Below are positions 43,605 through 53,261 of a stretch of DNA of 64,000 nt, in pieces. The notes beneath the pieces are model-generated. The model was not told where the DNA came from. It did not search any database and was given only the letters and a program-made list of their open reading frames with translations. Source of the DNA: CAIWHR01 sp963734085 (lineage in GTDB: Bacteria > Pseudomonadota > Gammaproteobacteria > Burkholderiales > Casimicrobiaceae). Position numbers and translations under genes: made by a program. How positions within the stretch are numbered: the stretch's first letter is position 1; the number at the start of each line of letters is the position of its first letter. The stretch is taken from assembly GCA_963734085.1 (NCBI GenBank), contig CAVTFT010000017.1:186001-250000 (forward strand). Direction: 5' to 3'.

Positions 43605-45422
43605 TCAAGCCTTCGATCCGCGGGGCGCCGGCGGCGTCGACGCGTCCGGTGCGGCCTCGAGGCCCCCGGTTTTCCGGCTCGGCGGCTGGTTCTGCGGGAT
43701 GAAGTCCTCGGCCGCGCCCGGCACGCTGTAGTCGTAGGCCCAGCGATAAACGACCGGCAGCGTCGGGCCGAAGTTGCCATGCTTGGGTGGCGTCTCGGGT
43801 GTTTGCCACTCGAGCGTCGTGGCGCGCCAGGGGTTGCTACCCGCCGGCTTGCCCTTGAAATAACTCCAGATCAGGTTGTAGAGGAATACGAGCTGGACGA
43901 CGCCGACGATCAACGCCGCGATGGTAATCGCTTCGTTCAGCGAATGCGCGGATTGAGGAACGAGCTCAGCATTTTCGATCGCGTAATAGCGACGCGGCAC
44001 ACCCAAAAAGCCGAGGTAATGCATCGGATAGTAGATGGCGTACGTGCCGAGGAAAGTGACCCAGAAATGAAACTTGCCCAGGGTGTCGTTCAGCATTCGC
44101 CCAGTGACCTTCGGATACCAATGGTAGATCGCTCCGAACACCACCAGTATCGGTGACACCCCCATCACCATATGGAAATGCGCGACCACGAACATCGTGC
44201 CGGAAAGCGGGATGTCGACGGGGACGTTCCCGAGAAACAGGCCCGTCAGCCCGCCGTTGATGAATGTGAAGACGAAGCCGATGGCGAACAGCATCGGGAC
44301 GGTGAGGTGGATGTTGCCCCGCCACAGCGTCAGCACCCAGTTGTAGACCTTGAGCGCCGTCGGGACGGCGATGATCAGCGTGGTCGTGGCGAAGAAGAAG
44401 CCGAAGTACGGGTTCATCCCGCTCACGTACATGTGGTGCGCCCAGACGATGAAGCTCAGGCCGCCGATGGCCAGAATCGCCCAGACCATCATCCGGTAGC
44501 CGAAGATGTTCTTCCTCGCGTGAACGCTGATCAGGTCCGAGACGATGCCGAAGGCCGGAAGGGCGACGATGTAGACCTCGGGGTGCCCGAAAAACCAGAA
44601 CAAGTGCTGGAACAATATCGGGCTGCCGCCGTTGTAATCGAGGTGTTTCCCCTGCGAGACGAGGGCGGGCATGAAGAAGCTCGTCCCGAGCGTCTGGTCC
44701 AGCATCATCATGATGGCACTGACGAACAGCGCGGGGAATGCCAGAAGAGCGAGGATGGTCGCCATGAAGATGCCCCATACCGTCAGCGGCAAGCGCATCA
44801 TCGTCATTCCGCGGGTACGGGCCTGCAGCACCGTCACCACGTAGTTCAGGCCGCCCATCGTGAATCCGATGATGAAGAAAGCGAGCGAAAGGAGCATCAG
44901 GATGATGCCCATGTTCGCGCCCGGCGTACCGGGGAGGATCGCCTGCGGCGGGTACAGCGTCCAGCCGGCACCCGTGGACCCGCCGGGTACGAAAAAGCTC
45001 GCCATCAGCAACAGCACGGCGAACAGATACACCCAGTAGCTCACCATGTTGACGTACGGGAAAACCATGTCGCGCGCCCCGACCATCAGCGGAATGAGGT
45101 AATTGCCGAACCCTCCGAGGAAAAGCGCCGTGAGCAGGTAGATGACCATGATCATGCCGTGCATCGTCACGAACTGCAGGTAGTTGCTCGGCGTGATGAA
45201 CGAAAACACGTGCGGGAACCCCAGCTGCAGCCGCATGATTCCCGACAACACCAGCGCAACCAGCCCCACCGCGATCGCCGTGATCGCATACTGGACGGCG
45301 ATGACCTTGGCGTCCTGGCTCCAGATGTACTTCCCAATGAACGTTTTCGCATGGTAGAGCTCTACCTCCGCGACTTCGGCAGGGGGGACGTACAGCGACT
45401 CTTCGTGCGGAACGGAAGCCAT
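43605..45422 (-). CDS. ctaD: Cytochrome c oxidase subunit I
   Basis: 605 aa, GAGG before the ATG. Twelve helices with heme and copper ligands: MHGMIMVIYLLTALF (heme a His), FGHPEVYIVALPAFGI with the cross-linked His-Tyr pair and the proton-channel Glu of A1-type oxidases, AHHMYVSGM (CuB His pair) and HFHMVMGV. The C-terminal extension is hydrophilic and Pro-rich. It accepts electrons from CuA in CtaC and reduces oxygen. Confidence 0.95.
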   Translation of the reverse strand: MASVPHEESLYVPPAEVAEVELYHAKTFIGKYIWSQDAKVIAVQYAITAIAVGLVALVLSGIMRLQLGFPHVFSFITPSNYLQFVTMHGMIMVIYLLTALFLGGFGNYLIPLMVGARDMVFPYVNMVSYWVYLFAVLLLMASFFVPGGSTGAGWTLYPPQAILPGTPGANMGIILMLLSLAFFIIGFTMGGLNYVVTVLQARTRGMTMMRLPLTVWGIFMATILALLAFPALFVSAIMMMLDQTLGTSFFMPALVSQGKHLDYNGGSPILFQHLFWFFGHPEVYIVALPAFGIVSDLISVHARKNIFGYRMMVWAILAIGGLSFIVWAHHMYVSGMNPYFGFFFATTTLIIAVPTALKVYNWVLTLWRGNIHLTVPMLFAIGFVFTFINGGLTGLFLGNVPVDIPLSGTMFVVAHFHMVMGVSPILVVFGAIYHWYPKVTGRMLNDTLGKFHFWVTFLGTYAIYYPMHYLGFLGVPRRYYAIENAELVPQSAHSLNEAITIAALIVGVVQLVFLYNLIWSYFKGKPAGSNPWRATTLEWQTPETPPKHGNFGPTLPVVYRWAYDYSVPGAAEDFIPQNQPPSRKTGGLEAAPDASTPPAPRGSKA

Positions 45423-45457
45423 TGACTTTTCCTCTAGCTAGTCTTCACTAGGCTCGA

Positions 45458-46813
45458 TTACTTGAGTGTACCGATGTAGGCGACGAGATCATCGGTTGCC
45501 TTCTCGTCGTGGAGGATCGAGGCCATCGATCTCATCTGCGGACCATACATGTCGTGTGGGTGGGCGCCGCGAATTCCCTGTTTGAAATTCTTCAGCTGAG
45601 TGACGAGATACCAGTCGCTCATGCCCTTCAACCGCGGCGCGTTGGTCGCCTGTATGCCTTGCCCGTCGGCACCGTGACAGGCGCCACAGGTCACATAAAG
45701 CTCCTGGCCATGGACCGCATTGCTCGTAAGGGTCGGCGGGGCAGGATTGTCCGGGAGCGTCTTGATATAGGCAACGACGTTGTCGATCGCGGCATCATCG
45801 ACGAGCGTCGCTGCCATCGGCGCCATCATCTTTCCGTAGACATCCTTGTCGTCCGTGCCGCGGACGCCCTGCTTGAAATACTTCAGTTGCCGCTTCAGAT
45901 ACCAGCTTCCCTGGCCACTCAGTTTCGGTGCATTCACCGCAGCGTTGCCTTCGCCTTGCGCTCCGTGACAGCCGGCGCACACCGTGAAGAGCTGCTGGCC
46001 CGCGGCAGCGTCGCCGGCCGCGTGAGTCATCGTTTGAGCAAACGTCGGATTGCTTGTTAGCCATGCCTGAAAGGTGGGCTCTTCGTCCACGACGACTTTG
46101 CCCCGCATGGCGAAATGTGCAATGCCACACAACTGTTCACAGAAGGCATCGAAAGTCCCGGTCCGGGCGGGGGTGAACCAAAGGTAGGTAACGAGGCCCG
46201 GCACCATATTCATCTTGGCCCGGAATTGCGGCACCGTGAAGTCATGCAGAACGTCTATCGAGCGGAGCTCCACTTTGACCGGCTTGCCCAATGGCAGATG
46301 CAGCTCAGGGGTCGCGACGAGGATGTCGTCTTGCCCGTGGGGGTCGTTGGGGTTGATGCCAAACGGGTTCTCATCGCTAATGTACCGGGCGTCGACCGTA
46401 CCCAGCACGCCGTCCTTCCCGGGAAAGCGGTAGTTGAAGTACCACTGGCGGCCCATCACCTCAACGAGGGAAGCGTCTTTCGGCGGGTCGATGAACTTCG
46501 CCCAAGCGAACAAGCCCGGCGCCAGCATCGCGACCACGCCTACGGAGGTCAACAGAATGAGCGACACTTCAAGCTTCTTGTTCTCGGGCTCGTAGTGCGC
46601 CAGCGCTCCCTTCCGGTTGCGGTAACGGTACACACAGTAGGCCATGAACAGGTTGACGACGACGAAGACGAAACCGGTCACCCAAAACGTGATCGTTACG
46701 GTCTCGTCGATCGTGTCCCAGTTGGAGGCGATTGGTGTGAAGAACCACGGGCTCAGGTAGTGAAACAGCACGGAGCCCACGACCAGCAACACCAATACGA
46801 CGGCTAGGACCAT
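45458..46813 (-). CDS. ctaC: Cytochrome c oxidase subunit II fused to two cytochrome c domains
   Basis: 451 aa. Two N-terminal helices anchor a cupredoxin domain with the CuA ligands in CEQLCGIAHFAM (about 223-234) and the upstream HDFTVP His. Two c-type heme domains follow, CAGCH at 279-283 and CGACH at 376-380, each with a downstream Met. Ordinary caa3 subunit II has one fused heme; here there are two in tandem with about 40% visible similarity. It begins the operon; no typical lipoprotein signal is seen. Confidence 0.93.
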   Translation of the reverse strand: MVLAVVLVLLVVGSVLFHYLSPWFFTPIASNWDTIDETVTITFWVTGFVFVVVNLFMAYCVYRYRNRKGALAHYEPENKKLEVSLILLTSVGVVAMLAPGLFAWAKFIDPPKDASLVEVMGRQWYFNYRFPGKDGVLGTVDARYISDENPFGINPNDPHGQDDILVATPELHLPLGKPVKVELRSIDVLHDFTVPQFRAKMNMVPGLVTYLWFTPARTGTFDAFCEQLCGIAHFAMRGKVVVDEEPTFQAWLTSNPTFAQTMTHAAGDAAAGQQLFTVCAGCHGAQGEGNAAVNAPKLSGQGSWYLKRQLKYFKQGVRGTDDKDVYGKMMAPMAATLVDDAAIDNVVAYIKTLPDNPAPPTLTSNAVHGQELYVTCGACHGADGQGIQATNAPRLKGMSDWYLVTQLKNFKQGIRGAHPHDMYGPQMRSMASILHDEKATDDLVAYIGTLK

Positions 46814-47196
46814 AGCGGGAGCCCCGATTGAACGGACGGAATTTCGCCGGCGATCGATGAGGAACTGCAGGAGGGACCACCCCGGGCGCCGCGTGCCGTC
46901 CCTCCCGGGCCGCGGCGGCCGGGATGGGGTGCAACGGGGTTGCTGCTCACGCTTTAAGCCTCATCTCGGATTTTCCGAAGCGCCGACCATGGCAACGCGC
47001 AAGCCGCGGCGAGCCGCGGCTCCACCAGGAGCTCGCATTCCATGGCGGATCCTCTGCTTCCAAGAATAATGCATTTCATCCTGTCAAGGATAGGAACTGC
47101 AAACCGAAAGGTGCCGGTCCGCGAGCCCGCGGGACGCAAATCGGGCGGCGTATCGCGGTGCAGCAAAAGCGGCCGAGCCCGACAGCGCTTGCGCAA
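46814..47196. other. Intergenic region upstream of the caa3 operon
   Basis: 383 bases without a credible gene. A TTGACA on the minus strand (47082-47087), inside a short AT-rich patch, is a possible -35 for the oxidase operon, but no -10 lies at 16-18 bases. A few GC-rich inverted repeats occur near 46880-46930. The minus-strand frame at 46954-47196 is not supported. Confidence 0.4.
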
Positions 47197-49182
47197 TCAA
47201 TGCCCTGCCATCGTCGCCGGTTCATCCGGCTCACGGTTCAGCGCATCGATCTGTCCGAGGACGTCGGTCGTCTGGTTCGGCGCCGCATCCGGGACGCCGA
47301 TCCAGCGCGCCCGCAGGTAGCCTTGGCGATCGATCAGGAGCTCCACGTGAGCAGGCGCGTCGGAATCCGCGTCGGTGCGTCGGCGCGCGAACATCGCGTA
47401 CGTTGCGGCGACGTCCGGCCGCGCGAGGGCATGGCTCACCTCGCCGTCTTCTCCGTTGCGGCCCGCCGACGTCGGCGACGCCGCAAGCGGCAGGACGATG
47501 ACGCGCGCGCCTGCCCGCGCGAACGCGTCGCGGTCGGCCGCGAGGCGAGCCAGGCGTTGCCGCGACGCCGGCAGCGTATAGAGGACGACGAGGGCTGCGC
47601 CTCGCGTCGAACGCCGACCCGCGAGCTGTCGCAATGATTGTTGTGGCTGCCCGGCAACCTCGAACGTAAAGTCGGGCGCCACGATGGGGCGCCGCGGGTC
47701 GACACGGTCGGTAAGGGTCATCGCCGCATCCGATTCCGACCGGGCACGCAGAAACTGGATCAATGCCCAGATGTCATCTTCGGGAAGGCGCGGTGCGAAT
47801 TCCGGCATCGCCGTTCCGGGGATCCCGTGCGCGATCACCCAATACAGATCGCCGGGGTAGCGATACTTGTCGTAGTCGATCCGAGGCGCTGACGCGAGCG
47901 GCGGCGCGGACGAGGACGCCGTGTCGAGGCGACCGGCTGCGCCATGGCATCCGCTGCAGTGTCGGGCGTAAAGACCGGCACCGCGCACGATCGTGTCCGT
48001 GGCGTAGCGCACGGGCGACGCAACGTAGGTTGTGGGATGCGCCGGCACGGCGAGCAGCCAGATCCACGTCAGCGCCGCCGCCGCCATCGCGGCAAGCCCG
48101 GCGAGCCAGTAGGCCGGCCGGTGGCTGCGCAATCCAGCGAGCACCGTGACGGCCGCGGCGAAAGCGACCACGCCAACCGCACCCAACACGGCTCCAACCC
48201 AGGCTGCCTGCTCGGCAGCCTGCCAGCTCAGCGTTCGAGAGAATGGCCACATCGGAGTCCCGTGGGCTGCGGGGACCGTGATGCCGAGCGCGCCGACGAC
48301 GGTCACCACGGCGATTCCCCCCGCCGTTTCCAGAATCGCATTCCGGCGCAGCGACTGTAGCGCGGCACCGTCGTTGGCCGTGATCCGCGGGATCAGGTAC
48401 CAGCGATTTGCCATCGCTAGGGTGGCCATCGTGCCAAACAGCGCGAGCTTTGCAAGCAGGAGCCGGCCGTAGTCGGTGCCTACAAGCGCCGCGGCGTCGC
48501 CAACGAGATACCACGCGTTGACCAGTCCGCTCACGACGAGGACACCAACGCTCCCCAGGGCAAGCGTCGAAAAGCGCCGCGTCACGCGCACGGCGTCGTC
48601 GAGCGGCCGCGTGCCGTCGAGAAAAAGGACGAGCCCCGGCAGCGCACCGATCCACGCCCCCGCCGAGAGCAGATGCAACCCATCGAACACGATCTGCACA
48701 ACGCGGTCTTGTCCACCGGCAGCGTGTCCGGCGAAGGCGAGGGCGGCGACGTATGCGGCCGCGAGCACGAGCGCGCCGACGGACAGGTGCGAGCGCAATC
48801 GCTCGCTCGTCGATCGCCTTATCGTCACGAGCGCTCCGCAGAGCGCTGCTATAAGCACCAGGCGGACGGTCCACACGCGGCCGAACGCGGTGTCCTGCAC
48901 CAGTGCGAGCGTCTCCCGGTTCAGCGCCTGGTCGAGCGGCAGGCCGCTCATCACACCAGCCACCGCAGCGAGCCACGCGATTCCCGACACGAGGCTCGCC
49001 GCGATGGCAAGCCCGACGATGACGACCAGCTGACCGTGGAGATTGCGGCGGTGCCCCGCGGCTGCGCCGCGCGCGGCGGGCGCGACATGCCGGGCCACGG
49101 CGAACGCGAACACCAGTTCGCCGAACAGCAGCAGCGTCGACGCGTAGTGGACCGCCCGCGCCGCGACGAAGAACGCGCTCAT
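47197..49182 (-). CDS. CopD-like membrane protein fused to cytochrome c and SCO-like domains
   Basis: 661 aa from the ATG at 49182 (an ATG at 49218 with a weak AGGGA is an alternative). Residues 1 to about 390 are a CopD-type copper import domain with eight or nine helices (FDGLHLLSAGAWIGALPG with the His/Trp pattern). A cytochrome c domain follows with CSGCH at 409-413 and a Met in GTAMPEF. The last 170 residues resemble a SCO/peroxiredoxin domain (DFTFEVAGQPQQSLRQLAG, VVLYTLPASRQRLARLAAD) but lack the CxxxC copper site. Placed upstream of the oxidase, it may deliver copper or electrons. Confidence 0.72.
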   Translation of the reverse strand: MSAFFVAARAVHYASTLLLFGELVFAFAVARHVAPAARGAAAGHRRNLHGQLVVIVGLAIAASLVSGIAWLAAVAGVMSGLPLDQALNRETLALVQDTAFGRVWTVRLVLIAALCGALVTIRRSTSERLRSHLSVGALVLAAAYVAALAFAGHAAGGQDRVVQIVFDGLHLLSAGAWIGALPGLVLFLDGTRPLDDAVRVTRRFSTLALGSVGVLVVSGLVNAWYLVGDAAALVGTDYGRLLLAKLALFGTMATLAMANRWYLIPRITANDGAALQSLRRNAILETAGGIAVVTVVGALGITVPAAHGTPMWPFSRTLSWQAAEQAAWVGAVLGAVGVVAFAAAVTVLAGLRSHRPAYWLAGLAAMAAAALTWIWLLAVPAHPTTYVASPVRYATDTIVRGAGLYARHCSGCHGAAGRLDTASSSAPPLASAPRIDYDKYRYPGDLYWVIAHGIPGTAMPEFAPRLPEDDIWALIQFLRARSESDAAMTLTDRVDPRRPIVAPDFTFEVAGQPQQSLRQLAGRRSTRGAALVVLYTLPASRQRLARLAADRDAFARAGARVIVLPLAASPTSAGRNGEDGEVSHALARPDVAATYAMFARRRTDADSDAPAHVELLIDRQGYLRARWIGVPDAAPNQTTDVLGQIDALNREPDEPATMAGH

Positions 49183-49363
49183 CGCCACGCGCGCATCGAG
49201 CAAGCCTGTGCGTCCCATGTCCCTGCCGAACCGGCGACAAGCAGTCCCGCGACCAGTCGCGTCATCTCGATGGTGAAAGAAAGGGCCGCCGATCGCCGGT
49301 GGGAACTTGGCGTCGAACAGGAGTGGCGCCGCGGGGCAGTCTAACGCGTCTGGGCTGGATAGC

Positions 49364-50272
49364 TCAGCGCGACGACGCTTCCGATCTATGCTCGAAGAAC
49401 TCCTGCAGCATGAAGTCCTCCAGCCCCGCATTGTCCTCGGGGCGCGCGGACAGCACGACGATGCGGCCGAGTCGCCATGATCGCCAGCGGAAACTGCCCT
49501 GCTCGTGCTCCCGGATGATTGCAATCATCCTACGCACGACGGCGATCCGCATGTCGCCGTTGTCGCCCAGACGGACTTCGTACGCCTGCGTCTTGCCGCG
49601 GCGGGCATCGCTGTTCCAGCCGAAGAAAAGAAACTCGGCGTCGTCGAAGTTCATCCGCGTGATCTCGAAAATGCCGCCGCCGCGCCGTCTTTGCTCGTCG
49701 TCGGTCGGACCTTTTTCGCCGGGCGCATTGGACGCGACGATGCGGTCGCGGCGCGCGTTCTCGCTTCCGGCCGGCATCGACTGCTCCTCGCGCGCCCGGC
49801 GTTGCGCGGCGATGAACGACGACAGGTCGCCGCCGACGGCAGGAGCGGCCTGCACCGAAGCGATTTCGGCACGGGACGGCTGCAGCGAAGCGACGCCTGG
49901 CGCGGCTGTCGACGGCGGAAGCGCGGGCGTCTGCGGCGTCGTGACGGCCAGCACCGGCATTGCTGCGCGGGGCGGCGGTGCACTTTGCGCGCGGCCGCTC
50001 GCCGGCATGATCGCGCGCGCCTCGTGCGCGGGCGCGGACGACGTCGGCACGGCAGTTGGCGCCGGCGCCGCGGCCTGCTGCTGCGCGAGCTCGACTTCCA
50101 GGCGCTCGCCCGTGTCGCCTGCGTCCTCCCGGGGCGCGGGCCCCGAAAGCCGCGGCAGCACGACGATGAGCGTTGCCGCGTGAACGAGGATCGATAGCGC
50201 GAGCGCCGCCCAGACGCGCGGGATGACCACGACATCGTTCCGGCCGCCGGATCCGGTGAACCGGTCATTCAT
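49364..50272 (-). CDS. TonB-like periplasm-spanning protein, function unknown
   Basis: 302 aa. A single N-terminal helix (VWAALALSILVHAATLIVVL) is followed by a long Pro/Ala-rich linker (about 45-170) and a C-terminal folded part (GIFEITRMNFDDAEFLFFGW, AVVRRMIAIIREHEQGSFRW). The layout is that of TonB or TolA, but the C-terminal domain shows no TonB YP motif. Divergent relatives occur in betaproteobacteria as 'hypothetical'. It lies between the CopD fusion and a two-component pair on the same strand. Confidence 0.6.
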   Translation of the reverse strand: MNDRFTGSGGRNDVVVIPRVWAALALSILVHAATLIVVLPRLSGPAPREDAGDTGERLEVELAQQQAAAPAPTAVPTSSAPAHEARAIMPASGRAQSAPPPRAAMPVLAVTTPQTPALPPSTAAPGVASLQPSRAEIASVQAAPAVGGDLSSFIAAQRRAREEQSMPAGSENARRDRIVASNAPGEKGPTDDEQRRRGGGIFEITRMNFDDAEFLFFGWNSDARRGKTQAYEVRLGDNGDMRIAVVRRMIAIIREHEQGSFRWRSWRLGRIVVLSARPEDNAGLEDFMLQEFFEHRSEASSR

Positions 50273-50424
50273 GCAACTCGATCTCCCGCGGAGAGACTGC
50301 CGGGCGACATCGCTGCGGCAAGCCCAACCGCCGCTTGCGCGCAGCCGATGCCCCGGGAGTGAATTCTATAGAGACTGGAGGCACCCGCGATCGTTCCCGC
50401 GCGGACGCCTGCCTGGGTTACCGA

Positions 50425-52236
50425 TCAGAGGGCAATGCGCGCGGGTGCGGCAGCGGTGAGCACGTTCTCGGCCGCCGCCTTGAGCACTGCGGCGACGACG
50501 GGCTTCGACAACAGCGTGATGCCTGCGGCACGCGCCTCGGCGCGCGCGGCCTCGCTCGTGTCACCGGAGACGACGAGCGCCGGCGTGCAGTTGCCGAGCG
50601 CGTCGCGCAGGCGCTCGACGGCATCGATGCCGGAGGCGCCGTCGCCAAGCCTGAGGTCGGCGACGATCACGTCGGCCGGTCGCGTGCCGAGCGCCGCGAG
50701 CGCCGCGAACGCATCCTCGCCGCCGACGACCTCCGCACCCCAGGATGCGAACAGCGCGTGCATCGCGGAGACGACGGCAGGATCGTCGTCGACGACCACG
50801 ACGCGGCGGCCGCGAAAACCCGTTGTCGCCACCGGCGCACTCGCGCCGGCGGTGGGTGCCAAGCACGGATCGGCGTGTCTTCGGCGGGGCGCCGTTCGCG
50901 GCACGGTCACCGAAAAGCGCGATCCGCGACCCGGCGTCGACACGACTTCGAGCGGGTGTCCCAGCAGCGTGCACAGCCGCCGCACGATCGCGAGTCCGAG
51001 GCCCATTCCGCGTCCCGCGGCATGACGCGGGGTTTGCGCGATCTGGACGAATTCGTCGAAGATCCGGCCGCGGTCTGCCGCGGCGATGCCCACACCGGTG
51101 TCGATCACATCGATGCGCACGGTGCCGGTGCGGCGGCGCACGCCGAGGACAACGCCGCCCGCGCGCGTATACCGCAAGGCATTGGCGACGAGGTTGCGCA
51201 GAATCCGCTCGAGCAGCAGCGGGTCCGATTCGACGACCGCCGCCGTCGGGACGACGCGGAACGCCAACCCGTGCGCGGCGGCTTGCGGAGCAAAGTCGTC
51301 GGCCAGCCGATCGAACAGCATGTCGAGCGGAACCTCGCCGCGCTCGGGGATGAGCGCGCCTGCCTCTAGACGCGACAGATCGAGGAGCTGGGCGAACAGC
51401 GTCTCCAGCGCATCGACCGACGCGTGGATGCTCGCGACCAGCGGCTTGACTTCGGGGTCGCGTGCCTTTGCGGCGAGCGCGGCCGCGAACAATCCCATCG
51501 CATGCAGCGGCTGGCGCAGGTCATGGCTTGCCGCCGCGAGGAACTGGCTCTTCGCGCGATTCGCCGTCTCGGCGGCCGAGCGCGCGGATTCGGCGGCGCG
51601 CGTCTGCGCCGTCAGCTCGTCGATCAGGTCGACGTTCTCGTAGCGGATCGCGAGCGAGTGGGTCAGCAGATCGTTGACCCGGCGCCCGAAGCCCAGCACG
51701 AACACGAGCACGACGAAGAGGACGATCGCGGTGAACAGATGAACGCTTCCGCCTTCGAGCGCGACACGCGCGATCAGCGGCACGAGCGCCGCGAGCGCGA
51801 AGCCGTAGAACGACGGCTTGTAGACGGCGGTGAGGTTCAACCCGCCGAGAATCACGCTGAACACGCAGACGATCAGCAGCGCCTGGTGCGGCGGTGACGC
51901 GGGGAACATCGCCACGGCGGCAACGCCCCACAGCGCGCCGGCGATCGTCGAGCCAAGCGCCCAGCGGTTGCCCCAGCGACGGGCCTCGGTCAGCGGCGGC
52001 GCCGCGCGCCGATATGCCCGGGCAAGCGCGCCGCGCCAGGCCTGATTGGCGAGAATCGCCGCGAACCATGCGCCCATCACCGCGGCCGACTCGCGATCCC
52101 ACAGCACGACGCACAGGATGAACGCGCCCAGCGCCATCGACGCCGTGGTGCGGTGCCACGAACCGTACAGCGTGGCGACCTGGTCGGCGCGGGCGCGCTC
52201 GAGAAGCGGCGGAGCGATCGCCCCGGAGGCCGCCAT
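50425..52236 (-). CDS. Hybrid sensor histidine kinase with C-terminal receiver
   Basis: 603 aa. Five or six helices (about 30-200) form a membrane sensor without a large periplasmic loop. HisKA has His238 in SHDLRQPLHAMGLFAAALA. ATPase motifs NLVANALRYTRAGG, DTGVGIAA and GMGLGLAIVRRL follow. A receiver domain from about 475 has the expected Asp in VIVADLRLGDGASG and Lys in ITLLSKPV. The SHDLRQPL H-box defines a class common in Burkholderiales. The stop of its response regulator is five bases upstream. Confidence 0.9.
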   Translation of the reverse strand: MAASGAIAPPLLERARADQVATLYGSWHRTTASMALGAFILCVVLWDRESAAVMGAWFAAILANQAWRGALARAYRRAAPPLTEARRWGNRWALGSTIAGALWGVAAVAMFPASPPHQALLIVCVFSVILGGLNLTAVYKPSFYGFALAALVPLIARVALEGGSVHLFTAIVLFVVLVFVLGFGRRVNDLLTHSLAIRYENVDLIDELTAQTRAAESARSAAETANRAKSQFLAAASHDLRQPLHAMGLFAAALAAKARDPEVKPLVASIHASVDALETLFAQLLDLSRLEAGALIPERGEVPLDMLFDRLADDFAPQAAAHGLAFRVVPTAAVVESDPLLLERILRNLVANALRYTRAGGVVLGVRRRTGTVRIDVIDTGVGIAAADRGRIFDEFVQIAQTPRHAAGRGMGLGLAIVRRLCTLLGHPLEVVSTPGRGSRFSVTVPRTAPRRRHADPCLAPTAGASAPVATTGFRGRRVVVVDDDPAVVSAMHALFASWGAEVVGGEDAFAALAALGTRPADVIVADLRLGDGASGIDAVERLRDALGNCTPALVVSGDTSEAARAEARAAGITLLSKPVVAAVLKAAAENVLTAAAPARIAL

Positions 52237-52241
52237 CGTGG

Positions 52242-52889
52242 TTATCGGCGTGCCGCCAGCGTCTCGACGCTGATGCCGCGCTGGGCGAGCATCGCGACAG
52301 CCTGCGTGCGCGAATGCACGCGCAGCGCCTTGAGGATCGCGCTGACATGGACCTTGACCGTGCCTTCGGAAAGCTTAAGGTCGCGGCAGATGAGCTTGTT
52401 GGGCTTCCCCTGGATCATGAGCAGCAGCACGTCGGCCTGCCGTGAGGTGAGACCGAGCGCATCCGGCGCGATGCGTACGCCGTCACCGTCGGGGACGAGC
52501 GTAATGTCGGGAGTGAGGTAGTCGCCGCCGTCGCGGACTTGCCGAATCGCATCGAGCAGCTCGCGCGCATCGGCGGTCTTCGCGATGAAGCCGCGCGCGC
52601 CGGCGGCCATCGCCGCATTCACGGTCGCCCGATCATGTGTGGCGGAGAGCACGACGACCGGCACACCGGGATAGTCCTGCATCAGGTCGGCGAGAAGGTC
52701 CATCCCGCGGGTGCCCGGCAGCGCGAGGTCGAGCAGCACCAGATCGATATCGGGCTCGTCGTCGAGGAACTGCGTTGCCGTCGCCGCGTCGACGGCGCCG
52801 CAGACGACGATCTCCTCGCCGAGTTGCGGCAGCAGCTGCGAGAGCGCGTCCTGGATCAGTGGATGATCGTCTATCACCAGGATCTTCAT
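52242..52889 (-). CDS. NarL/FixJ-family response regulator
   Basis: 215 aa. The receiver has Asp54 in LVLLDLALPGTRGMD and the 7-8 DD pair. The LuxR-type helix-turn-helix is at LTSRQADVLLLMIQGKPNKL and LKLSEGTVKVHVSAILKAL. It is cotranscribed with the hybrid kinase, which it precedes. A dyad (ACCTGTC...GACAGGT) 92-111 bases upstream may be its own operator. Targets unknown. Confidence 0.9.
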   Translation of the reverse strand: MKILVIDDHPLIQDALSQLLPQLGEEIVVCGAVDAATATQFLDDEPDIDLVLLDLALPGTRGMDLLADLMQDYPGVPVVVLSATHDRATVNAAMAAGARGFIAKTADARELLDAIRQVRDGGDYLTPDITLVPDGDGVRIAPDALGLTSRQADVLLLMIQGKPNKLICRDLKLSEGTVKVHVSAILKALRVHSRTQAVAMLAQRGISVETLAARR

Positions 52890-52980
52890 GGCTTCCCCCC
52901 CGGAATGTTCGCCGACTGCGCCGGTCTCACCGCGCGGTGGCGGCCGACGGTGAAGATAATCCTGGTGATGTGACGTTTGC

Positions 52981-53000
52981 ACCTGTCAAAAACGACAGGT
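52981..53000. promoter_or_regulatory. Inverted repeat ACCTGTC-N6-GACAGGT
   Basis: Two perfect seven-base arms with a six-base A-rich spacer, placed between divergent genes. The size suits a dimeric helix-turn-helix regulator; the neighbouring NarL-type protein is an obvious candidate. Confidence 0.45.
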
Positions 53001-53084
53001 TGAACGTCGAGCCGACGAACGGTCGACAACGCGAATGCGCAGAAGGCGAGCGTGGGGGAGTCAGCCCGCGCCGTTCGCGCGGAA

Positions 53085-53120
53085 CCCTTTGAAAACGCGG
53101 ATGGACCGCTATCCCTGTTT
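53085..53120. repeat. Short repeat containing GAAAACGCGGATGGACCGC, copy 1
   Basis: Matches 53964-54000 except for about one inserted base in the core (GGATGGACC versus GGAGGACC) and variation at the left end. It ends in CTATCCCTGTTT, which in copy 2 is the last codons and stop of the bepA-like gene read on the other strand. Confidence 0.75.
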
Positions 53121-53261
53121 GCCGCGGACCGATCCGGAGCCCGCTCTGCGGCCAGCCGTTTCCGGGGCACCGGCATCGTCGGCTACAACGTCCAGACCGC
53201 ACCGCAACTGGCAAACCGGCATATCTGCTATTGTCGTCGGTGAGACACCCGCGGGAGACCG

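Larger units (their letters stand above)
52890..53261. other. Intergenic region between response regulator and 53262 gene
   Basis: 372 bases between divergent genes. It contains the dyad at 52981-53000 and one copy of a 34-base repeat. No gene is supported. Confidence 0.4.

Noticed and set aside
46954..47196. 80-codon minus-strand frame upstream of the oxidase operon
   Set aside because: No family resemblance, no ribosome-binding site, and it contains the probable promoter patch.
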